Assembly (NCBI GenBank): GCA_024220505.1 | Contig: JAKZZE010000026.1 | Span: 620,001-684,000 of the forward strand | DNA: 64,000 bases | Reading direction: 5' to 3' | From: Rhizopus arrhizus | Lineage: Eukaryota; Mucoromycota; Mucoromycetes; Mucorales; Rhizopodaceae | In this document: piece by piece, positions 49,291-59,540 of the stretch | Numbering within the stretch: the first letter of the stretch is position 1 | Layout: each line of letters begins with the position of its first letter | Program-made: the position numbers and the translations under genes | Notes under the pieces: model-generated | Databases searched by the model: none | Seen by the model: only the letters and a program-made list of their open reading frames with translations | Told to the model about the DNA's origin: nothing

Positions 49291-50240
49291 TGAAAAAAAG
49301 ATCAAGTTTCCAATGTGATGGTGTTTTGACTGCTGCTTAAGATGGCCGAGAAATTTGGTTCAAAGACGATAGCAATGGCCAATCAGTGCGCCAATATATT
49401 TCACGTGGGTTATTTGACTATGTAGAAACACAAGAAGCACCCATCTGATTTGATTGCAGCACACATCATGTATTGTTTATCTGTGATGCACTGGATAAGC
49501 AATTGAGGTATATTCACTGGAAGAAGCAATCAGAAAGGCACAACATTCGTATGTTATGTCCTATTCGACAAAGAAGGTGTATATTTACAATCATGCTGCA
49601 TCCTATACAGAGAGGCCACTTTATGATAGAGTATTAGCATATTGCTCAACTTTTGCAATGATGCTGTAAATAGTTGGACGTTTTCTGTATACTGCTTGTA
49701 TTGGATAGCCTAGGTAGATGGTAACTATAGATTCTTTTTTTTTTTTACCATGTCATTGAAGAGTATGATTGGTGTCAAGTATGTCTCACTATCCTAGTTG
49801 TCCTTTGCATGAAAGAAAAAAAAACCAGTGTCTTGTGATTGAACAGAAAGTTGAAAGTCCTTTCTTATAGAGACACTGATCGTAATAAAGTCTGTAATTC
49901 AGTTAGATCCATGAGAAACACTATGGCATCGTCAGCGTAAGTCAATGTTTTAATTGAAGGCGATGATCCGGTCAATCAATGTAATCCTAGATGAAGTAGT
50001 CTGTGAAAAGCAAAACTCGGAATTGGAGAAGAAGACCAAACGGACCACAGAGGAGGTTTGATTCCAAGGTTGAAAACTAAAGAGAGAATTTTCTTGTCTA
50101 AGGTCTCTTGCTCATAAGAGTGGATCTGTAAGAAATTGATTGACATGAATACTGGGAGATGTCTAATAAAATGAAGCAAATGTTTGTAACCAAAGGTGAT
50201 AGGAGTCTAAGCCATTCTAAGGCAAGTAATAAGGGCAGGC
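49291..50240 (-). pseudogene. LINE reverse-transcriptase relic, 3' half
   Basis: On the minus strand, fragments follow a LINE RT in order: ILSLVFNLGIKPPLWSVWSSS (about 50090-50030), the catalytic box as LTYADDAIVFLMDL (about 49950-49910), then after stops YLGYPIQAVYRKRPTIYSII (about 49700-49640) and NIHLLCRIGHNIRMLCL (about 49590-49530), typical of the thumb and linker. Frames shift repeatedly. YADD is intact here, unlike the relic at 15-17 kb. The 5' part is missing. Confidence 0.65.
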
Positions 50241-50492
50241 TTTGTCATATGCATCTTCTTGGTAACTTGAAGCATTCTGTGATGCTCATGATCAGTCGTA
50301 TGGTAAAACCATTATTAGCTGTGAGTTAGTTAGGGATATCAATCAATAAATAAATTTTTTTACGCTGTGCTTTGTACATCCAATTTATGCGAAAAGTTTT
50401 ATTCAAAAAACATTGTGATCCAATTTAGTATTACAGAAAGAGGTTAGTTGTTGTCTTAAGCGTATTAAGCGTATTAAGGGGTATTGTTAGGG

Positions 50493-50682
50493 GGTATTGT
50501 TAAGCGTATCAAGCGTATTAAGCGTATTACTCAGTTTTTTTTTTAAAAATGATTCTTTTGTTTTAGCTTCTATACCTTCATATATATTGTGTTGGTTTTA
50601 TGATATTTATATTGATGGTAAAAAAAAAAAAAAAAAAAAAAAAAACCTCTACCCATCAATATATACATCACAAAAACAATAG

Positions 50683-50718
<36 letters not shown>

Positions 50719-50870
50719 GGCATTAAAGCCAAAATGCCAAAGTTCTTGGAGCAAGACCAGCGAATATAGTCATAGGTCAATAACTAAGGCTAATATTACT
50801 AAAATTTTGCGCCTTAGATAAGTCTCGATTGAAAAATACGCTTGATACGCTTAATACGCTTAATAATACC
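50493..50870. mobile_element. Small inverted-repeat element built of 9-bp AAGCGTATT units
   Basis: The left end (about 50493-50530) reads GGTATTGTTAAGCGTATCAA and continues with more AAGCGTATT units. The right end (50834-50870) is the reverse complement of the same pattern, giving inverted repeats of about 36 bp around 300 bp of AT-rich DNA with two long A-runs. Further AAGCGTATT units lie just outside on the left (50457-50480). It looks like a MITE-type element or an inverted minisatellite; no transposase is encoded. Confidence 0.5.
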
Positions 50871-50929
50871 TGTTGTTGGTTTTTTTTATTTACGGACTGA
50901 GTTACAATAGTATAACTTTACATATCTTT

Positions 50930-51549
50930 GACATGTGTATTGAAATTGGCGCGAAGACTGGATCCAGTTGAATAGCGTAATAAGAGATGAATTTCGTGCG
51001 CTTTCGTAAGACATTGAGTCCAATTCATGCGACCAACATTTGCTTTGAATCTTTTGACAAATGCGATTTCCTCTGCTAATTGAGGTGTTGTAAGAGGACG
51101 TTTGAATCCAACAGGTAACTTTTGAGGAAATTTTAAATCGTTTTCAGAGTCTGTGGATATATTGGATAACTCTCTTTTGACACTAGCGTTGTACGTAAGC
51201 CCTTTTCGATTAACCTTTCTGCCTTTTTGATATCAGGAACACCTGTTAAAGAATATATCCAAAGTGTGTCGAAAATTATTTTCATACTGGGTTTCTTCAA
51301 CGGTTACCTCTTTCGCTATCTTGTATAAAAATTTAATGGTGTTGTCTTCGCTATATGAGTGATCAAAGAGTGTTGCCTTTTGTTGACAGAAAAAAGAAGA
51401 TATTGCTTGAAGGGTTTCGAGAGGATAACTTCCAACATCATCGTTGTTTTCAAACACTAGCAAACATTGTTGAGCCAAAACTGGAAATGGAAATGATCGC
51501 AAGTATCGCTGATTATTGGTATATTGAGTGAATTGAGCAGATAATGATT
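50930..51549 (-). pseudogene. PD-(D/E)XK-like dispersed-family fragment (family 1, copy 2)
   Basis: On the minus strand, LETLQAISSFFCQQKATLFDH and FLYKIAKEVTVEE (51233-51549) are followed, after frame breaks, by FVKRFKANVGRMNWTQCLTK and a short SLRANFNTH end. This matches the order and spacing of the C-terminal part of the gene at 24597-26102 (LHPLVALGAFLTAQKVSILDH; FVGDYIRNLGSNKMNWKACYLKG). Only the C-terminal half remains. The upstream end is cut exactly where the LINE fragment begins at 51550. Confidence 0.55.
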
Positions 51550-52049
51550 TGGTGGTATACCACAGCCGTGTATCTACCATCCCAATGCCATGCTCACTCG
51601 TTCCCATGCCACAGAATGTCTACATATGCACCGCCGTTTACAAATGCTTCGTACTGAAGCCGACCCTCTGTCGTTTCTGTTGGATCAACTACCCCACAAA
51701 CGCAAGAAACTCATGTCTCCTAATGCAAACTCTACAAATTCTGCTTGGACCGTTCGATGGCCTGCTATCTGCCAAATCTTATTCGAACTCGACTATATGC
51801 ATCATGGTAAACTCCCTCTTGAATCTCCCCCTCTTGGTACCAAGTTGGTAGCTTGGATATGCAACAATTGATCTAGTATTTGAAGATATATTTTCTTTTT
51901 CCTCTTCCCTTCTTCATCTTTTTTCCCTTTTGACTAGCAAAAGGTTTTTAGTTTCTTTTATACTCCCCTTTTGATCTGACCCGAGCAATCCAATATTCAT
52001 ATTATTATGTGCTCACATGGGTTATTGCGAAATAATAATAATAATAAAA
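51550..52049 (+). mobile_element. LINE fragment, 3' end, copy A
   Basis: About 500 bp nearly identical to the minus strand of 58735-59235. It encodes the last 90 residues of a LINE ORF2 (51590-51871: HATECLHMHRRLQ, DPLSFLLDQLPHKRKK, WTVRWPAICQILFELD), followed by a 3' untranslated region ending in an (AAT)n tail. A 5'-truncated insert with a simple-repeat tail is typical of target-primed reverse transcription. It lies directly downstream of the dUTPase gene, tail to tail. Confidence 0.8.
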
Positions 52050-52168
52050 ATTTAATCGTACTAAGAAAACGAATTTGAAAATTGGAAGTGTAGTATTTTC
52101 TTAAGTCGCGTAAAATCAAAGCTCAATCAGGAAAATGATTGAATACATAATAATTCTATTTTCTATAT

Positions 52169-52777
52169 TTATTGATATCCTGTACTGCCAAACCCACCTA
52201 CACCTCTAACGGATTCCTCAAGAGACTAAATATATCTTATGTCAGCAAAAAGGTAAATACTCAAATGAATATAGTAAACTTACATCTACTTCGACAACTT
52301 CGGGGGTAGATATTTTTTCCAATATTAATTGTGCAACACGATCTCCACGTTTCACTATTGTCATACTTTTAACACATGCGAATTGACCACTCTTCTTTTT
52401 TACCTTCATAATCTTGCTCACTAAAATTAAACATAAGAACACCAAGTGGTCCTCGATAATCAGCATCAATGACACCAGCACCTGTATCCAAATGATGCTT
52501 TGATGCTAATCCAGAACGAGGTGCAACACGCCCATAGTGGCCAATAGGAATAGCAAGGCTGATATCTGTTGCTACAATGGCTTTACCTTTAGCAGGAATA
52601 ATAATATCATGAGCGCTTTATTGGAGGTATTTAGTTTTTGTATTGTGAACAAAAGAGGGGAAAAAAAAGTGTTAAATACCAGTAAATGTCATAACCAGCT
52701 GCATGAGCAGAACCTCTCGTAGGAAGTTTGGCATGTTCTGAAAGACGCTTGATTAAAAGTTGTGGAGAGTTGGACAT
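52169..52777 (-). CDS. DUT1: Deoxyuridine 5'-triphosphate nucleotidohydrolase (dUTPase)
   Basis: Four exons (52680-52777, 52404-52615, 52284-52354 and 52169-52225) with introns of 64, 49 and 58 bp encode 145 residues. All five trimeric dUTPase motifs are visible: AAGYDIY (1), PRSGLA (2), [13 protein letters not shown] (3), [10 protein letters not shown] (4) and [10 protein letters not shown] (5, the flexible tail that closes over dUTP). The enzyme splits dUTP to dUMP and pyrophosphate, keeping uracil out of DNA and feeding dTMP synthesis. Motif 1 continues as YCAHD with Cys where Ser is usual, created across the first splice. An A-run of about 23 (52808-52830) lies some 30 bp upstream of the start codon. 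Confidence 0.95.
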
Positions 52778-53172
52778 TTTGTTGTAATTTCCTGAAAAGA
52801 AAAGTAAAAAAAAAAAAAAAAAAAAAAAAGGGACTATAAAAGTGGCGTTTTTTTATTTTATTTTTATTTTTTCGCGTCAGTTTTATTTTTGTGCGCGTCT
52901 ACTTTAATAATGCAACAGAAACTAAAGACACACATATTTAAATCTATTTTGAAAGCATGAACTGTTTACTCATTCTTTTTTTTGTTTTAATTGAAACGTT
53001 AAGCTGTAAATATAAACTTTTTTGTTTACAAGAATAGATGAGAGAATGTATAAATGCACTTTATTTCTTGTTATAATCTATGTGTAAATGGATTGTATAA
53101 GATAATTGGAAATAGACAAAGTAAGATCTATTTATACCTGTAAATGGATCCATAGCAACTCTTCCCTTCTTT
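52778..53172. other. Spacer with poly(A) tract
   Basis: dUTPase upstream region with a long A-run, then AT-rich DNA leading to the 3' end of the C1D gene. No gene seen, though a downstream continuation of the C1D frame (AMDPFTG, about 53150) is readable after a one-base shift. Confidence 0.5.
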
Positions 53173-53821
53173 TTAGCCGGTTTTTTTTATTTCTCCTTCT
53201 TCATCTGAAGAACTATCCTCTACTGTTATCACTTCATTAGTTCTCTTCTTTTTGTTTTCTCCATCATTGCTTCCTTGTTCAGTAATGGCCGCCTTAATGA
53301 ATCTACCAGCTGCTTCTTTGTTCAACCTCATATTTGCTATAACAAAATAATGCTTTAAAATATACTCAAATACTAATATCTTTTTTCTTTTTCTTTACGT
53401 TTCGGTCCTTTTCCTTGATGCACTTTCAACTTTTTAATATATGTTTGTACTCGTTGCTAAAAGAAAAGGCATTATGTTTAGATCCTCAAATGGAGTCTTT
53501 TCATTTTTTTTTTTTTTTCCTTTTACCAATTCTTTCATGACATCGTGCTTTTGCGGATCGGAGCCACTTGATCTTAAATATACTAAAAGGAAAATGTATT
53601 TTAAAAGGCTGTGTTGTATAACTGATTTCTATCTTACTGTAATATAAGGTATTTAAGCTATAAGATAATAAAACTTGTAATTCATATCTTTCTGTCATTG
53701 ATAATTTTGCGTTGATCTCACTTAAAGGCCGTGAAAGAATAGGTTCCAGATGATTCTTAACATTTTGAAGTCTTGATCTTAAAGCACGAACTGCTTTCTT
53801 AGGTACTTCTTCTGTTGACAT
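53173..53821 (-). CDS. C1D/Rrp47-like exosome cofactor
   Basis: Four exons: 53638-53821, 53527-53582, 53399-53456 and 53173-53336; introns of 55, 70 and 62 bp; 153 residues as read. The Sas10/C1D domain is clear: VRALRSRLQNVKNHLEPIL, ERYELQVLLSYSLNTLYY-IYLRSSG, QKHDVMKEL and RVQTYIKKLK, then RLNKEAAGRFIKAAI and an acidic/basic tail. C1D/Rrp47 stabilises Rrp6 and helps the nuclear exosome trim rRNA and snoRNA. The frame ends in EIKKTG. A one-base change in the adjacent T8/A8 run (about 53181-53188) would extend it to an AMDPFTG tail, so the true C-terminus may be longer. Confidence 0.83.
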
Positions 53822-54418
53822 TTTTGCGTACGCACAAAGGGAAAGAAAAAAAAATTTCGCTTTTATTTTTTTTAGTATTTTTGCGCTCAGTTTGGGACCA
53901 AATTTGGGAAGAGATCGAGACTATTTTGGAATTGAATTTCTGAAAACATCAAACATGTCATAAAGAAGCATATTGAATAAGCATATGAGCAATATGCTCA
54001 TTGATGCTGCCATTCAATCTTGTCAAATTGTACTTTTAAAAAAGATAGATTGCTGAGAAAAGCTTAATCAAACGATTTTAAAGATTTAATTCTAAAGCAT
54101 TTATCCCAAATGCTACTTTGGTCAATGAAGGATTGATAGTAAAGGTCTATTATTTTTATTGTAAAATAATAAAATATGTAATCAATTGACAATATCTTAA
54201 TATAAATCATAAAACAAACACTTTTGTATATCTTTTCTTTCTCAACATAAGAATATACAATAAATTATTTTATAGTATATAACCCATGCGATAATAACAG
54301 TAAAACAAATTCAGTGCATCAAAACACTATCGGAAAACAGAACGTAAAATGATACAAATTGTTACTGTACTTTTCTACAAAAGTAAAACATAAATCGATT
54401 CTGTTACTAATAGTGCTA
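53822..54418. other. Intergenic spacer
   Basis: Upstream of C1D and downstream of the TPR-like gene. AT-rich, no gene recognised. Confidence 0.45.
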
Positions 54419-54925
54419 TCATAAAGAAGTATTTCCTTTTTCTCCTTTATTAACAAAGCTGAATTCATGCAACTTAGCTTTTCTTGACTCCATATATTGC
54501 GCCAGCTGATGCTTTCCCATGGACTCATAACATATTTTTAGATAGTCGTAGGCAATAGATAAATCATTTTTAAATTCTACTGTATTTTCGTATTTCAAAA
54601 GCTTTTCCCAACTCTTAACAGCGATTGATAAAGATATCTCACTCGAGATAAAGTCTTGTGTCTTGAAATAGGCTTCCCCTAAATCGAAATGGGCTCTTGA
54701 TTGAACTTTGCGATATTCATTCAGCTGACGATAATAACGATCTTTGTCGCTGCCTCTTTCTAATTTTTGGTTATCGATTATTTGAACTATCTTTGCCAAG
54801 TAAGGAATTGATCCTCGGATATCATTTTTACTATGCAGTTCGGTAATGATATTTGAAAGAACTTGAATCTCTAGCAAGTTGGCTGGATTAACCGTATTCG
54901 AAATCAATGACTGTGGTTGCATCAA
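54419..54925 (-). CDS. Small helical, possibly TPR-like protein of unknown function
   Basis: An intact frame of 168 residues without visible introns. It is predicted almost wholly helical. The segment QSRAHFDLGEAYFKTQDFIS resembles one tetratricopeptide unit, with the following SLSIAVKSWEKLLKYEN and LSIAYDYLKICYESMGKHQL as a second repeat pair; this is judged by eye. The N-terminus (MMQPQSLISNTVNPANLLE) shows no clear signal peptide. A tract of about 58 consecutive A lies roughly 50 bp upstream of the start codon. Complete frame and sensible repeat spacing make it a likely real gene; the partner is unknown. Confidence 0.6.
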   Translation of the reverse strand: MMQPQSLISNTVNPANLLEIQVLSNIITELHSKNDIRGSIPYLAKIVQIIDNQKLERGSDKDRYYRQLNEYRKVQSRAHFDLGEAYFKTQDFISSEISLSIAVKSWEKLLKYENTVEFKNDLSIAYDYLKICYESMGKHQLAQYMESRKAKLHEFSFVNKGEKGNTSL

Positions 54926-54977
54926 GTAAAGAGAAAGGAAATGGTGTGTGTGAAAAATAAATTGTTTTAATGACAGG

Positions 54978-54978
<1 letters not shown>

Positions 54979-55036
<58 letters not shown>
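54979..55036. repeat. Poly(A) tract of about 58 bases
   Basis: An uninterrupted A-run, the longest homopolymer in the window. It lies in the promoter region of the 54419-54925 gene, so it may be a nucleosome-excluding poly(dA:dT) element. Its exact length is uncertain in any assembly. Confidence 0.9.
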
Positions 55037-55039
<3 letters not shown>

Positions 55040-55206
55040 TTCAAAACTGGTATATGAGGAACTTTATTCGAATGCCGCAGTACAGCTGGTCATCGTAAGG
55101 AATCTCTTTAAATAACCACATATTGCAACTGTCACAATTTTTTAACAACTTATAATAATAATAATAAAAAAGACTTAATGGAAGGCTTTTTTTTATTACT
55201 CGCCTT

Positions 55207-55588
55207 TTTTTAATAGTTACTTATTTGATTCAGATGCTTCACCAAAAGATAAGCCTTCTGATACTGACACGTTGGTTGCTTCTTTACCGTTTTTGTTTTA
55301 TTGTTCTCACAAATGAAGTAACGCGCCGTCTTCGGCAACAAGCAAGCTTTCAGTGCCTCTTTGGACATGTGGAAAACAGCAATAGCATTTCTCTTATTAA
55401 CATGGTTCTGACATTTGATCCAATTGGCATGATGAATAGCAACATTGATTAATCAAGCCTCAAATTCCATCTTATCTGCAAACTGGATATTGGCCAAAGG
55501 TTAACTAGCATATTCAGGGAGCGTTTCTTTTAAAAAAAGGGGATATTGAGGAATGTTGATAGATGAAGAGGAGGACATTTTATATATT
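55207..55588 (-). pseudogene. Intronless decayed gene, identity unknown
   Basis: One frame reads from MSSSSSINIPQYPLFLKETL at 55588 through two stops (TAA near 55501, TGA near 55459) to 55207, without any frameshift. Between and after the stops the sequence looks coding (NIQFADKMEFEA; VAIHHANWIKCQNHVNKRN; FHMSKEALKACLLP; a Lys-rich end). The absence of introns in a genome where most genes have them suggests either a single-exon gene or a retrocopy. I cannot name the parent. Confidence 0.45.
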
Positions 55589-55880
55589 GTTGTCAGGAAA
55601 AGTATGTATCTGTGAATAAGGTAATTGAGATGTGACTGCTGCAATGCATGGTTGTTTGAGGAATTCCCTAAGCATTTTAACAAGAAACGAAGGTTGGCTG
55701 GACCAACAGTTGTTATCAACGGTAATATGAATAGATGTACAATTAAATAAGATCTGTCTAAACTAATATTCTTTCTCTATTAGCCCAGAAGCTAACAATC
55801 TTATCAGATCTGGGAAGGGCATATCTCCAAAACCTTATCTAGACCATAATATTTTTAATTCATTTTGTTTACATATCACT

Positions 55881-57850
55881 ATGCCAACACAACCAAAAAC
55901 ATTAAAGAGGAGACTCCCCAGTGAAATTAACTGATTGCGCAAAAATTACAATGATAGTTGCTTTCTTGATTTTTTTAACTTCTTTTCGACCTACAGCAAA
56001 AAGAGAGCAAAAATTCTATTCAAGGAAACAATGACATTTATAAAAGATGGTGACCAGAAGTCAAGGACACTTCAAAATTATGATAAATGGTGCAAAAGTA
56101 AAAAAAGCAAAAATTATTGGACTCAAAGAGAGCAAGAACGTCAAGAGGATCAAGAAACTCAAGAACATTAAGAAGACGACCAAAATAATCAGTTATCCTT
56201 GGTGTCCACCAACAGCTCCACTCCCACTTCCTCTTCCTCAGCCACTAGAAGGGAATCGATAGAAACTATCAGCTTAGATGAAGCCAAAGACCTCATATTG
56301 CCTAGACTATTGCCTTGTGATACAACCAGCATGAAAGATTCACTTGACATCACAACATCTTTTGCCCATTTTCAAGCTCATGTGTTTAATTCCCTGACAC
56401 CTACTTCTTTGTTGACTTTCGAAACTCACCTGCAACATCTTATCATGTCAAACATCTTGATTGTAGGAAAGAACAAAAATCATCCAGACTTGGATGACTT
56501 CGTCTCTTCAAACATAAAAGATATTCGTAAAAGTTTGTACGAATCGGTAGATTTTCGTATCACGCAGCAAAAATTCCCATACGATATTGTGATGGATATC
56601 ATTAGTATTGTTAACGATATCAATTGTGGACTATTGACGAAACTGAATGATGTTAGTAAGATCCTAGCTAAACTTAATGATGATATGGACCCAATAGTGA
56701 TAAGGTTGTTACTTTGTGTGAAATCTATGATCGAAGCACTTCCTTCAGATTCACAGAAGAAAGCTGTTTTGGAGTTTCAAGTATCGACAAGATACTTGCA
56801 ACCGTTACTTCAAGCGCTTTTTGATGAAGATGACATATTGTTCAAGTGGACGAACGAAGCTTGTTTCAACGATTGTGTTATCTCGTAAGAATAAAAAGAC
56901 TATAAAATTCAACGAGACTTAAAAAGTTATACTTTTATTTAATAATATTGTATCTGGTATTTATATCCTTTTCATGAAAGGTTCAATTAGATCCTTTTCA
57001 AGATACTTTAATTGATTATAGCTGTAGATCTAGCATGAATAAATTTTAGTATGAAGACCTGTTCCTGGTTATGCAAGTGGACTGTTTATAATTATTTAAG
57101 TAGATCTATTTTTCATTTATGTCTCACTGCATCAGGAGCTATATGAAAACAACTTGTATTGAGTTAAAGGAGTGGAATTAGTTATGACCGAATAATAGAG
57201 AAAAGACTGTAATAAATCTTTGTAAAAGCATTCATTACTCTGATTTCTTATAAATTGAATATGACTCATGCTTAAAGTATGTTGGGATACGACAACGATG
57301 CAGACAACGATCTCCAAGATCGCCCTGATGGATGCATCGAAAACGATGATCTCACGATTGGTTACTTGGAGGTAAAGCTGATTGGTAAAACAAAAGATCA
57401 TAAGAAGATCAATGCGGATCTATATCGTTTGGGTGTGTTTTCCAAGGCCGCGACAACAAAGTACAAGCTGAAGCACATCTTTCAAGTAATGGCAGTTGGT
57501 AAAGTTTACTATATATATTGACATTCCACGATAAATTTGTATACTAAATCTTAACATCAGGAACAAACCTCCAATTTCATATTAGCGAATTAAAGGGTAA
57601 CGTGTTGACAATGGTAGAATTAGATCATTTCTGTCTCCCACTGTCGATGGACGAACTTCCGCAACTTATACCATACCTGCATCGACTGTATAACGTCGTA
57701 GCAACAATTTATAGCTGTTGCTATAAACAAAAGAAATTGAATGGGGATATGCCGTCTGGCAGTTCTTTGGAGCCTCGGGTGATTAAGGCAATTACAGTAA
57801 AAACAAGCGATAGAACACGCAAGAATTACTTGTATCGTCCCTATCACTAA
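55881..57850 (+). pseudogene. PD-(D/E)XK-like dispersed-family gene (family 2), damaged N-terminus
   Basis: From MPTQPKTLKRRLPSEIN at 55881 the frame has an in-frame TGA, a plausible short intron near 55965-55996, a TAA at 56169-56171, and then stays open to 56884 (229 residues, mostly helical: SFAHFQAHVFNSLTPTSLL, LLLCVKSMIEALPSD). A 393 bp intron (56885-57277) fits in phase to MLGYDNDADNDLQ, then RPDGCIENDDLTIGYLEVKL. The pair PD and ExK has the spacing of PD-(D/E)XK nucleases. A 62 bp intron (57499-57560) leads to NLQFHISELKG and the end at 57850. The nuclease call is motif-based inference. The C-terminal part may still be expressed. Confidence 0.5.
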
Positions 57851-58732
57851 ACATCCTGTTCAAACAAATTATCTTAATAAAGGAAAGCTTTATCGTTTTG
57901 TTTGTATAACTAAATTGATTTAGCAAAGGTTTGAAAATAGACGAGATTAATAATTCTTGATTACACATTAGCTGGATAAACAGTACACGGATTAGAATGT
58001 TTATTTTATTCAAAAAGTTAAAGAAAAAAAAAAATCATTTATTATAATATAGAGGGGAACAAGCCCACAGAACAACAAGTGGCATACCTAGAATAAAAAA
58101 AAGTCAGTAAACCTTCTATTTCTAGTGTCAATAGCATCAAGCTTCTACTGGAGTTGGGCAAAGCATGAAGACTCTGCGTGTCGGTTCAAAGCTCAATGAA
58201 AACGCGGTGGAGGTTCAGCTACAAGGCTTAGGCTGTCGCAGATGGTCAGCGTGTCCGTTCGCCTACTGTCTTAGCATACCAGTCTATTGACTGTTTCACT
58301 GAGTAAGTTATAAAAACTCACCTGGGATCATCAAACAATTGCAAAGTTGCTGCTGATAAAAAGAAAAAGAAAAAAAAATTCCTCCTCACTCTTTTATAGT
58401 GTGCGATAACGTAAGCAACCACTTCTCTTACGTATTGACGTGACTGGTTAGCGAATATTACACTGGATTATTATCAAATGAAGAATAATTTCTCGTTTTT
58501 ATTATTTAGATATAAATCCCTTCACTTTAATAAAACACAAATATTTGAATTCATTCATTCTTATTCAGAGAAATTGCACAACTTAACACGTGCATTGTGT
58601 TAAATCAAGGCAAAAATGCTTTATAAATGAGGATGTTAATTTTAATGCATGACATGAAATTAGATCACAGCTCAAAATAACTATGAAATACGTGACTTTG
58701 ATCATATGTCGTTTGGGTTCATACGATTATAT
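57851..58732. other. Intergenic spacer with a GC-richer patch
   Basis: The stretch 58140-58330 is less AT-rich than its surroundings and contains a donor-like GTAAGT at 58301, which suggests an old exon, but no protein or RNA could be identified. Confidence 0.4.
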
Positions 58733-59435
58733 TTTTTATTATTATTATTATTATTATTTCGCAATAACCCATGTGAGCACATAATAATATGAATATTGGA
58801 TTGCTCGGGTCAGATCAAAAGGGGAGTATAAAAGAAACTAAAAACCTTTTGCTAGTCAAAAGGGAAAAAAGATGAAGAAGGGAAGAGGAAAAAGAAAATA
58901 TATCTTCAAATACTAGATCAATTGTTGCATATCCAAGCTACCAACTTGGTACCAAGAGGGGGAGATTCAAGAGGGAGTTTACCATGATGCATATAGTCGA
59001 GTTCGAATAAGATTTGGCAGATAGCAGGCCATCGAACGGTCCAAGCAGAATTTGTAGAGTTTGCATTAGGAGACATGAGTTTCTTGCGTTTGTGGGGTAG
59101 TTGATCCAACAGAAACGACAGAGGGTCGGCTTCAGTACGAGGCATTTGTAAACGGCGGTGCATATGTAGACATTCTGTGGCATGGGAACGAGTGAGCATG
59201 ACATTGGGATGGTAGGTACACGGCTGTGGTATACCACCAGGTAACCAACCAAGACACCAACGTATGACTCGATTGCGTTCAGCATAGGTCATCGGTAGCC
59301 AGAGAATCGGATCTAGACCCAGATTTGGGCGGCAAACAGAGAAGAGGACCGAATTAGACACGCTACGCCTTGTATCAAGGTTGTCTTCAAGATATGTTTT
59401 GTAGATAGCCTTGAGAGTGGAGGTTTGGATTAATA
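58733..59435 (-). mobile_element. LINE fragment, 3' end, copy B
   Basis: Longer relative of copy A, on the minus strand. The frame from about 59435 to 58918 gives the last 170 or so residues of a LINE ORF2: RPNLGLDPILWLPMTY, the Cys/His cluster RWCLGWLPGGIPQPCTYHPN...HATECLHMH, then DPLSFLLDQLPHKRKK to the stop. A 3' region and an (AAT)n tail end at 58733. The 5' edge at about 59435 abuts a Tc1/IS630-like end. The region shared with copy A differs at only a handful of bases, so both inserted recently from a close source. Confidence 0.8.
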
Positions 59436-59540
59436 CACTATTTCCAAACACTTCAGTGCACTCAAAAAAATAAGGCAAAAGACAATTTTTTATTGGTTCA
59501 AAATTAAAGTGGCCCGAATGTCCAAATGGGTGGTCTATCT
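59436..59540 (+). mobile_element. Terminal fragment of an IS630/Tc1-like element
   Basis: Starts TACACTATTTCC, continues AGTGCACTCAAAAAAATAA and ends near TATATGGGTTTGCA. The same opening (ACACTATTTCCGGACACTTC, then AGTGCACTCAAAAAAATAA) is found in reverse at 61860-61905 beside a truncated transposase, so this is probably a detached or internally deleted end of that family. Confidence 0.5.

Noticed and set aside
54979..55036. Poly(A) tract as the tail of a processed pseudogene
   Set aside because: The adjacent decayed gene (55207-55588) lies on the minus strand, so a retroposed tail would appear as poly(T) on the plus strand; no plus-strand gene ends there.
58240..58340. C/D snoRNA-like TGATGA...CTGA pattern on the minus strand
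   Set aside because: No terminal stem and poor box spacing; likely chance.
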